Assembly: GCA_025267735.1 (NCBI GenBank) | Contig: CM046303.1 | Coordinates: forward strand, 45,149,380-45,213,379 | Length of the DNA: 64,000 nt | From: Mactra quadrangularis | Taxonomy: Eukaryota; Mollusca; Bivalvia; Venerida; Mactridae | Direction of reading: 5' to 3' | Part shown: one piece after another, positions 43,901 through 55,900 of the stretch | Numbering within the stretch: the first letter of the stretch is position 1 | How the letters are laid out: each line of letters starts with the position of its first letter | The notes under the pieces: model-generated | What the model was told of the DNA's origin: nothing | What the model saw: only the letters and a program-made list of their open reading frames with translations | Databases searched by the model: none | Program-made: the position numbers and the translations under genes

Positions 43901-46900
43901 TAGTTAACCATATAATTAACTAGTTAGTTAAGTGATTTACTAGTTACATTAACTAGTTAAGCTCTTAAGTGGTTAACTAGTTACCGTAACTAGTTAACCA
44001 CTTAAATAACGTATTAGCAGAAATATGCCACCATAATCATCCTCTAAGATCGTTATTGCCTTAAGTTTAAAATTGTATTTATCTTTACCTGATTTCATCA
44101 AATTTAATTATTTTAAACATTCAAGTGATTATAACAAGTTGTATCTATGAGCTCGTATGTCAATAGAGTAGGAGTATAAAAGGTATGACTTAATTAAAGA
44201 TTGGTTGTCTGCAGAGGAGCGGGTCTACACACCTTTTAAAAGTTTGGTGATAAAATATGTTTACGACCATTTTTAGCATTCTCTGCACCAAGTAGAGTTG
44301 TTTGTTGTCTGCGTCTGGAAAGAGCATAATGCTTAGTACAAGGTCTATCCAGGCACGTGGTTCAGACGACTTACCGCTGCACTATAACTGGTAAATTGTT
44401 GAAATTAGGCATTAGGCACCAAAATCACATTACATAATATTCTATGTAATCGAAAAAGCAACTGTCACAAAGGAGACGTACAATAAAAGCGTCATACATA
44501 ACATAACATTAAATTTATTTTCATGTAATTGAAAAGGCGACTATCATGAAGTTTGAATTTATAAACTGTACTCGTACGTATAAGTAAAGATTATATTGCA
44601 GAAATGTCCAGTGACTTCAGATTATGTTCCACTGCAGATTGTATGTCAATGTTAAATTACAAGGTTGGTGTCTCGTATATCGCAATATTTAGGCTTCTTG
44701 ACATATCTTTTGTGATAGGCTTATCTAACACTTCAACTATTAAAAAGGTTTTGTTAGTCAGGTAACAGACTAATGATTGGCATGTCTCAAGTCGTTTATA
44801 AATGATTGGCATATTCAAGTCGTACTTTAGTCACCCTACCATATGTCTCTTTCTCATCACTGCTTAAGACACATGAATGTACTTGCAAGGTGATCGTACA
44901 TGCACTATAGTTCGAACAAAAAAACCATAGCACTGTTAATAATAACAATACATTGAACTAATCCACGATGAGGGATGCTCTGGATGACAATAACATAAAC
45001 AATTGTGATATGTCTTACAAGTGTTTTAATTGTTGATGTAATGCAAAAGTGTTCTATCATTACAGGCATGATTTACTTAGTGGTGGTGGTTTATCCACTA
45101 TGCTAATTTTGTTAAAACGAATTACACAAATTTTATTTTCAATATTGCCTACCACTGAAATGGATTGGCTCATTTTTGATGTTTACCCAAACACGTTTTT
45201 TTTGTACGAACTATACACTGCATTGTATAAGATTTGATCAGACACGACTTCATTGTATATAGTCACGTAATCTTCGGAATGTAATAAACTCTTAGTTTCC
45301 GTCAAATTCTTGCAGTAGCCAAAATAATAGAAAAATAGTTAAATAGAGCACAAAATAACTGTAACATTTCTATGCCCAAAAATGCCCACGTTCGGCTGTG
45401 AACTGTATTTGTTTATTCGGAATCCTCAGCACAAAATATGTTAGCAAATGACCTAGTTTAACGTTTGATTCAGTTTTTGTACGCAAGGTTTAAAGTTATC
45501 CTTTTATATTTGCTAGACCAATTTCGGATTTTTTTAGGGGGGAGGGTTGGTAGCACATACCATCGACAGTAACTGAAAACTGCTTGATTTAATACATAAG
45601 TAAGCTGGAGAGTGGCCGTAGAGGATACTCCATAAGCAAACTTCACGAAGTTATGCAGATCCCGCAAAATTGCTGGGAAACCCGCTGGTAATCGAAACCA
45701 TGGCCTCTAGTTGTGTAGTCAGACATGCTATCGACTAAGCTTAACGGGCGGTCCTTCTAAAGGAAGAAATATCGTTATCTTAAAACATGTGAATAAAGTG
45801 TCTACATTGCAATGAATATTATCTTAAAACCTTTAAATCTTGAATTTCATCATAAATCATACTATGATAACGACCATGTTTACAACAGTGCATAAAACAT
45901 ATAAAAACGCTGCAAAAGTTGCAGTAATCGCAATCTCCGTAAACAGATATCCTGTAGAGCGTTGTCATATGTAATAGTGCTACAAACGATTAGTGAATAT
46001 TTCATGAGCTGATTCGAAACATGGAATACAATTATTATACAATCTCCGTACACAGATATCCTGTAGTGCATGGTCGTACAGGATCTCTTCTGTCTCCGTG
46101 GAAGGTCACGTCGAGATGAACTTTGTGTCGACTAATCAATGCGTAGCTTTCATCTAGACGAAACACTATTAATAACATTTTGATTTCGTAATTTCTATTT
46201 TTAAACAAAGATTTGCAAGCTAATTTAACGGCGGTATTATTCACAGTCTGCGATTGGACGGCTCATTTCAAATTGCGTGACGTAGACGATGTAAACAAGT
46301 TACGTATCATAATAATTTCGTCATGAATGTAATGATGAGGAAAGGTCACTTGAACGTGACCCTCGTTTGAAAAAGGCCAGATCTAAATTAGCGAGTAGGC
46401 GAGCGGAAAAGTTTAGATCGGGTTTTAATCAGATTGCAGTAATCGTAGACTGTCGTGTATTTCCGTATAATTTCCATAAAGCACAGTAACCTAAATGATC
46501 ATATATAGGGCCATCACAACAGTTTGTTATCTCTATGTTATCTTTAAACTGCACATTCAAATCAAGATAACAAAAACACCTGATTGCAAAATAGTTTCAA
46601 TGAATTTTATATGGATGATATACATATTTAATAACAAGAAATTGATAGGACATATGATAAAAGTTGATATATTGTAATATACAGAACCCACCAAAAGTTT
46701 GGAGACATTTCCACTTCGTAGGCCTACTGAGTAGCTTTTATCTAAAATTTGATAACTGTTTATTTTGAAATGCTTTTAGTTTTGCTTTTTTGTTTGGTTA
46801 TCATTATAAATATAACTGAGGCTACAAAAATATCATAAAAGCTGTTATGACAGATAATTAAAACAAACATGGTTTTGTAGGCTTTAGGGTGTCAGATGCT

Positions 46901-49900
46901 GAATATTAAAAAGGTAATGCATTCATGAAATTTGTCTTCAATTTATCCCAAACCATACTTCAATATATTTAAATAATGATTCTACAAAATATAATCATCA
47001 AAATTCAAGAATTGTTGTAAGTTTCTTTTGTCTCCAAACTTTTGGTGGGTACTATATACTGTATACAGTGCTCTTCTAAAGGCCTTGGACAAAGTCCTTT
47101 TAGGATAAACCGATTCACATATAAAAAAAATGTGATAGAATAAATACACGTGTGACTATATCAAAATGAGGTCTCCCATATAAGTACATGTAAAAATCTA
47201 ATAATTCATTAATGATATAAAAATGTGAAGCCATCTCTTTGGGTTTTTGCCAAATACAGAGGAGCACATCTTTGTACCGATTCTGCATTTACAAACATTT
47301 CTGATCGGGAAGATTAGCTTTTTGGAGATCTAATGTATGTAAAATAATTTCATTAACGACGAAAACCTATGCTATGTACGTACTTACGTTTATGGACTGC
47401 AAGCAAGCGATTTGCTTCAGTCAAGTAACACGTTTTACTAGGAGTGGGACTAATTTTAATGTTAAGAAAAAATCTCAAAGCAATTTCTTGTCAAAATTCA
47501 TTTTAATGCAAAATCGGAGAAAAACTATGTTCTGTAATCTTTGGAATATAATATATAAATACAACCCACTACCTTTAAGCAGGGGTGTGGAATTCCAAAT
47601 GTTTTCTTCCACTTGTCTAGGGACTAGTAAAATATGAAAATCAACTAGTCCGGGATCAAAATGCACTTGTCCATAGGTACAATACTTAAAAAGAAATTTA
47701 GTGAACTATGCTATAAAATGCATATTATAAGCAATGAAAAATAATTGAATGAATAATTCAACGCTGAATATAATTTAATCATTGAGAAATTTTCATTATT
47801 CAGTATTGCTATGCTAGTGCATTTTCAGCAAAAGGTATTACTTGTTCATGGACAAATGGGCTGGAAATATTCACTTATCTGCACACATAAATGTACGAGT
47901 CGGTCAAGTTGGGCATAAAAATTCCAGATCCCTGCTTTTAAGTATTTAATTATAACGTTATAAGCGGCCATTCTCATGAATGCTCCATACATTGACCTGT
48001 AGATGAATGGTAATTGACATACATTAGTCTAAGTAACTTCATAGAAACCAGAAATAGCACTTAAAAGATAGTATTGTTAATATAGGGCGTTCGTTATTAT
48101 CAACTCTTATCACCTATGTTCCAAACAGATTTATTCAATAATGGAAATGTTTGAGATCCTTAATCTTGTCAACACACAAAATTACCACGGTATGCCATTC
48201 AACCTGTTAAATATATTAATTTACCTCTGTATGTTGAAATTTTGATCGACCATTTTTATACAGTTTAAGTATGCTCTAGTTAAAATGCTTATAACTAGCT
48301 TATTGATATTGGGTTTCTAGAATCCACCATAAAACCAATACCTATTTAATAGGTCAAAAGTTTAGATTATTCTGTCAAGAAAAGTAGCTATTCATTGGAA
48401 TCGGTTAACTTAAGTATTAGTCAAGACGTTTTAACATACACTGCCGTCAAAAGACATGACCTGAGTCAAACATAATGTCTAAATACGTCCTAACAACGTC
48501 AGTTACCTGTACAGTCAAGTATTGACATACACTACCGACCTAAGACATGACCTTAGTAAAACATAATGTCTAAATACGTCCTTACAACGTCAGTTACCTG
48601 TACAGTCAAATATTCACATACACTACCGACCTTAGACATGACCTGAGTCAAACATAATGTCTAAATACGTCATTACAATGTCAGTTACCTGTACAGTCGA
48701 ACATTAACATACACTACCGACCTAAGACATGACCTGAGTCAAACATAATGTCTAAATACGTCATTACAATGTCAGTTACCTGTACAGTCGAACATTAACA
48801 TACACTACCGACCTTAGACATGACCTGAGTCAAACATAATGTCTAAATACGTCATTACAATGTCAGTTACCTGTACAGTCAAGTATTAACATACACTACC
48901 GACCTAAGACATCTCAGTTACTTGTACCTAATAGTCATGCGTTAACATGCGCTATCAATACATGCACATAATTTGTGTTCAACAAGTAACTGTTAAAGTC
49001 CTTTCAATTACAGTCACCTGCAAAGTCACTGACAACAATCTGCAAGGTCGTCCATAAATCTATTCTAATTTCTTTCATGTTTTACTGTGGACTGTCGTGT
49101 TATTTAATTATATGATTTGAGATTTTCACGAAGAAAATATCAAATCGTTTATTTTACAAGCAATGAATGTACATTGTATTTTAGGACGGTCAATACAAAG
49201 TTTCCGTATTTTTACCATTTTTATTTGCTCGTAATGGTTCACATAATATATAGACAAATGTATGACGTTATGCTCTCCTGCATTCCAAGAAAAAGATATT
49301 CCTCTATTATAGTGAAGAAATTTAATCAACATATAAACTAAATCGATGGGTCAGTCACAAACCATTCTAACTTCATGTAAATAAAGAAAGACACAGACTA
49401 CGTTATATATATGCACTGACCCATCGTTATAGGGCTAGTTTCCTGAGCACATCGCTAGGTAGCGCTTTGTCCCATATACATTCCTTTTAGTGTAAGAAGG
49501 GTACCAGGGCACAAAACGCTACCTAGCCATATTGAAACTCGCCCATAGTTATGAGCCATTGATATGCTTGATTTTTGTTCGAATGCTGTAAAACATATAC
49601 ATGTACTACATACATGTATAAGAAATGACACAATGTTGGAATGTTCAATATTATACACTGAATGCCATAAATTTGAAATTTCATATCTAATACCTAAAAC
49701 GTATACATAATTACAACACTTGAATGTTCCTTATTGTTTGTTTACATATTTTATTATAGGCGATAAAACCTCTCCGTCAGACTACTGTTGAATTATAGCT
49801 GATATGTTATAGCCAGGATATAAATATACTTTCCTCTTATAAAATATCTTATAGACCTGTTAGTGGGTCTATTTTTGAAATTTCATTTATTTGTACATTA

Positions 49901-52900
49901 CGTTATAGAGTGGAAATGTTTTCATGTTAAAGTTTATCAGCAGGTTTGTTCGGTCTTATCTAACGTACAACCATTTATCAATAAGTGCAAACTTGTAATT
50001 CATCTCGATCATAATGTTTGGATTATCGAAGTTTGTAAGTCTGCCAACAAAATAAAATTATAAAATACCAGTCCTTGAGGTCAGATCAAGATTTCTTATC
50101 AATCGTAAAACAACTCTCTCTCTCTCACTCTATTTAAATTACATGACTGTAATATGTACATTTACATTTGGTTAACTGGTACATGTAGATTGGAACATTT
50201 TGTTTTCATTATTTATCAACATGAATGACTGTAAACAGCATTTTGTATTTAAAAAACAACAGCATTATGTACATTTAAAACAAAATTCTGTACATTTAAA
50301 TCAACATTCTGTACAATTAAAACAACATTCTGTACATCTAAAACACTATTTTGTACATTAAAAACAACAGTTCGTACATTTAAAACAGCATTCTGTAAAT
50401 TTAAAACAACATTCTGTACATTTAAACCAACATTCTGTACATTTAAAACAGCATTCTATACATTTAAAACAGCAATCTGAACATTTAAACTAGCATTCTG
50501 TACATTTAAAACAACAGTTCGTACATTTAAAACAGCATTTTGTACATTTAAACCAACATTCTGTACATTTAAAACAACAGTTCGTACATTTGAAACAGTA
50601 TTCTGTACATTTAAAACAGCATTTTGTACATTTAAAACAGCATTCTGTACATTTAGAACAGCATTCTGTACATTTAAACCAGCATTCTGTACATTTTAAA
50701 CAGCATTCTGTACATTTAAACCAGCATTCTGTATATTTAAAACAGCATTCTGTACATCTAAAACGGCATTCTGAACATTTAAACCAGCATTCTGTACATT
50801 TAAACCAGCATTCTGTACACTCGAAACAGCATTCTATACATTTAAAACAGCATTCTGTACGTTTAAACCAGCATTCTGTACATTTAAAACAACAGTTCGT
50901 ACATTTAAAACAGCATTTTGTACATTTAAACCAGCATTCTGTACATTTTAAACAACAGTTCGTACATTTAAAACAGCATTCTGTACATTTAAAACAGCAT
51001 TCTGTACATTTAAAACTGCATTTTGTACATTTAAAACAGCATTCTGTACATTTAAACCAGCATTCTGTATATTTAAAACAGCATTCCCGTACATCTAAAA
51101 CGGCATTCTGAACATTTAAACCAGCATTCTGTACATTTAAACCAGCATTCTGTACATTCGAAACAGCATTCTATACATTTAAAACAGCATTCTGTACATT
51201 AAAACAGCATTCTGTACATTTAGAACAACATTCTGTACATTAAACAGCATTCTGTACATTTAGAACAACATTCTGTACATTAAAAGACTACTATGTACAT
51301 TTAAAACAACAATTCGTACACTTTAAACAATAATTCGTACATTTAAAGCAACAATTCTAAAATTTAAAACAGCATATTGTACATTTAAAACAGCATTCTG
51401 TACATTAAAAACACTATTCTGTACATTTTAAACAACATTCTGTACATTATAACACTATTCTGTACTTTTTAAACAACATTCGTGCATTTTAAACAACAAT
51501 TCGCACCTTTAAAACAACAATTCGAACATTCAAAATGTTGAATTATCAGTGGAACATAAGTGTCTCACTGGCGAGGGCACATGTGCTCAGCACTATTACC
51601 ATTGCTTATGTCTAGAGATCCATACTTATTGCTAACCAGTCGGTCCATAGACAAAACATGGATTCATGAAATAAGTCTTCACTAACAGCAATTAAAGTGG
51701 GTTTTCAGAAAATTGATGATAGAAGTTAGTTTAATATTTAAGCCAGTTAATGATAAACTGTACATGATTAGGACCAAACACAAGAAATAACTACATGAAA
51801 TTTAACATGAATTGTGGTTTTATCAACCACTTGAGGTAACTTAGGACAACATTTTTAGTATAGTTATCTCAATTATTTAATAGTTTAATAGTTTATCATA
51901 GCGATATACTGATTATCACTGTGAGAGTTGAAGTATACATCAATTATGAATCACGTGAAGATAACGACATTGAGCTTGATTAGAAGGTAATATACAGATG
52001 AGGCGCACGGGATGGTTATAATCGTACTACAAATGTACTAGTATGGATAACGAAAATGATCGAATGTATCCGACTGTAATGATGTGTAAGGAACAGAGCC
52101 GAGGTCAAACAATTGTAGAATAATGATAAGACAGTAGATTTTCTAAAAATTGACATTGAACACTAAAATTCGTACAATAATTCACCATGTCGACATGAGG
52201 TTTAACAAAATCAGAAAGTATTTTTTACAATCATTCAGTTGTCCGCTTAGTGTTAATAACAGTCACCCTTAGACTAGAAAGAAAAGAAATACATGTATAT
52301 ACAGTCACATGACTGAGATAACCTTTTGGAAAATTCTTCATTTTGTTAGTATATTTTTAGTTACAAGAGTATTATAACATACATCCTTATTAGGCAAATC
52401 CCCAGCTTGCATATACCTTTGGTCATGTAAATACTCATGTCTAAGACCACCGAGCCTCCTTAATGCAAAAAGGTACCAAAATGTTCTTTAATGTTATATA
52501 AGATGATACTTTTTTGTTTTAAGGGGACGAGTCTGGTTCATAGAAAACATATAATAAACAATTTTGTCATGTAAACGCAATATTTGATATTATAAAATAT
52601 TTACTCCCATAACACTATGTCTATTATTGTCTTCGAAATGTGAACAGAAACTAGGTATTGACTGGGCAATGTTTCAAAAGTTTTTGCCAGCAGACGAAAC
52701 ACAGTTGGCTATCATTCCAATATATAAGATAGTATCTGTTATGGCCACAAATCCTCACAACACCTGTCAATCTACGTTGAAACTATATAAATAATATGTT
52801 AGTTTAACGATAGCAAGGGTGACATAGTATAAACTATCATAGCTATGTTGTTAGAAACGTTTTCACTATATCTTGGTCATTTATTAATTTAAGATATAAA

Positions 52901-55900
52901 ATAACGATGTCTCCGCCATATTATAACACTTCAGTGATCTTGTTGAAAAGTTCTTGATGCGATGGGAATGAATTGTTTGTCAATTTAGTGCTTTAATAGG
53001 ACAACATTGTATCCTATGTTTTTACAACAAGCTCATCTCCGAAATAATGCTCAACATAGTCACTGTGGATGACTTTAATGCTAGATGATTATTAGTTCAC
53101 CCATTATTTACTCTATAGTAGGCATTCAATCTAGCTTCCATGTGCTTCTGCTACGCTGTAGAGTCTGTCGCGCAAGGCAAGGACATTGCTTGGTAGCGTT
53201 ACCTATCATATGCGATTGTTTACTGCAATTTAGCACTAGCTGAAATTCAGAATATGTTTTTCAGTTAAAATGGTAGTACATTTGGTGTGCATGCATGTAC
53301 CTTTGTCAAAAATATTAACTGATTTCTCTTTAATAATGCCAAGTTTCTCCTGAGCATTTCATAGAGTAAATGTTTTGCTTATAGGTTGACTGCCTATTTC
53401 TAAACTTATTGCATTTGCTACATTGAAACAAATCGTTGTATTGAAACTGGCTGGCACACAAAAACGCTTTTCTTTTTAAAAAGCGCTGCAAAGCGACATC
53501 GATATCACTAGACATGGTGCTGTTAAAAATACATACAAAACAGTACTTGGGCTGTCTACAACAGGAAATACTTGGTTTGTGGTTGTTTGTGAACAATTAT
53601 TAGATAATGCAATGATAAATTACACCAGTCCAAGTTTCTACATTCTCATACATGAGCATATTTTACATTTTATCCTATCATAACTTGTGTATATTTTATC
53701 TTTCACTGATAGAGCACGTCATGTATGGATCACTATGAGGGCCATAATCACAGTTGGTACCTTGGACGTGTGATAATGATATCTAAAGCTTACCAATAGA
53801 TCTATGAACATACTCGCTAGTTTAAATAAATTTAAAAAAAACCTTAAAGTAGGTCACAATGAGTTGATTTCTCGATATTTGTTTATGTTAGAAATTGGTT
53901 TTAACTGTTCAGAAAATTATGTTTAAATATGGAAAGCCACGACGGCTTGAAGATGATCCCCATTGTATAGATAAATCTTATCTTGACTATTAAATCAAAA
54001 ATAGAAAGTGGATAATTTTTATATTATACCGAGTGAACATTATATAAGTACACGCGTTTCGTGTCACTCTTATGGTACATGGTTATTGAAGAGATCTGAC
54101 GGAGATCAGGGGCGGATCCAGGATTTTTTTCTAGGATGGGTCCGAACTTTTGTAGGGGGGGGTCCGAACCTCGAACCACAACCACATTATACACATTTTA
54201 AAGAAAAAATGCAACATATTCATAATAAAAACTACATTACCATTAAATCTATGCTAAGCACCGAGAAAAATTGCTTCATGCTACTTAAAAGATTTACAGA
54301 CAAGAAATACACTAATGGACAGGTACATTTTCCAAATTCTAGGGGGGGGGGGGTACGGACCTCCCGCTGGATCCGCTTATGGAGATACGTTGTGACTACA
54401 AATCCAGAGGAAGTGGGTTTAATTCTCGGTTTAATCCAATATACCTATATAGAGTTTGGTAATACTATACATGTATTTTCTATGGCCAATCCCCTTCCCG
54501 CCTACCTCTGTCTAAAGAAGGGGCAGATGAAAACCACTGGAGACGGTATAAGCTTGTAGTTAATAGCAGCTTGGGTTCCGAGATTTGGACATATTCAGGG
54601 CAGTGTGTAGGACAGCTGACCGCCGCGGTATGACTAAAATATGTTGAAAGTAACGTAAAGTACCAACATCACATTGCTCTTTAAAATGAATTATTGATAC
54701 AACTACTACATGTATTTTAAGTACTCAATATTGTCAACAAGTGTTTTATCTATTTTATCATACAACTTGTTTTTGGCACGAAGCCAAGAGTTTTATGACT
54801 TTGAATAAATAACAGTGCAAGGTACAACAGATATTATTCACAAAAAAGAAGTACATGCATGTTTACTGAATAATGGACGTTGGTACATATCATCTAATCT
54901 GAACAGTTTATCACGGTGGAAAATCCGTGCGACTACATCCGGGCATCGTTTTAATTGGTTTCCAAATTACGCCAAAACGGCTGAATCTTCCAAGAAAACA
55001 ATACCTTTTTAAGTGCATATTACATCTCATAAGAAGGGGGCTTGTGTACGACTTCTTGGGAAAATATGCCAAAAAATAATTTAAAATTAAGCAAAAAACT
55101 GACAAATGTACCTTAGTCGGATGACCCACTTTCCATAGTTGGTAAAAGATGCCCGGATTAAGTCACATGGGATCCCCATCGTGTTTGTCTTTAAAGACAG
55201 TTTGATTAAAACAAGTACTAGTATATTGATGGCTCTAAGCAAAACATGTACATAAAAAGGGTTTAGATGTTTGCTCACCCATCGATTAAGCCATTAGAAT
55301 GTGAGCGACATGATGCTGAATTTTTTATCAATTCATTACAGCCGCATTATCAAATGTAGCACTATTTTTGGACTGCAAAGAACGTAAACAACTATTACAA
55401 ACACCTTTAAATTACATGCAAATATTGTGTAAATATGTTTATGTTATTTATCGCATTTGAAAGTGAAAGTAGATCGAAACCTAATGTAAAATTTGGTTGT
55501 TAATATTTGAAACAATAATTTTGATCACGATATGTTTAGGATAAAGTTTTGTCATAGAAAAAAGCTCCACAATTAAGCTCTAAAACTTTTAGAATCAGAT
55601 GTATTGAATATAGGCGTATAAATGAATATAGTTTGCTCTTATAAAAGTATCCCAGTTTTTTTAAACAGTGGACTATCAGTCAAACTCAAATTTAGAAAGC
55701 AGAATAGTTTAAACAGTTTATTGTATCTCTAATGCATATTATATTCTGACGACTTCGTGTTTGTAAAACAATTTTCAAGTCTACTGCTGATGAATATATC
55801 TTCGTAAAGGGGCTTTAATAGGGACATCGATTATTATACAGAAACACAAGTTCACTATAGGCACTACAATTTAGGACACCTTCGGGAAGAGATATTGAAA

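Noticed and set aside
50590..51111. 173-residue plus-strand ORF of QHSVHLK repeats
   Set aside because: By-product of the 21-bp satellite; no start context, splice logic or domain.
48430..51540. CRISPR-like array
   Set aside because: Units are contiguous tandem repeats without unique spacers, in an animal intron.
53330..53596. 88-residue minus-strand ORF with several cysteines
   Set aside because: Cysteine spacing fits no family I recognise, no splice or promoter context, and AT-rich surroundings yield such ORFs by chance.
54008..54559. 183-residue ORF on plus strand
   Set aside because: It runs across a MITE with exact target duplications and into a SINE body; composition artefact of G/C-rich runs.
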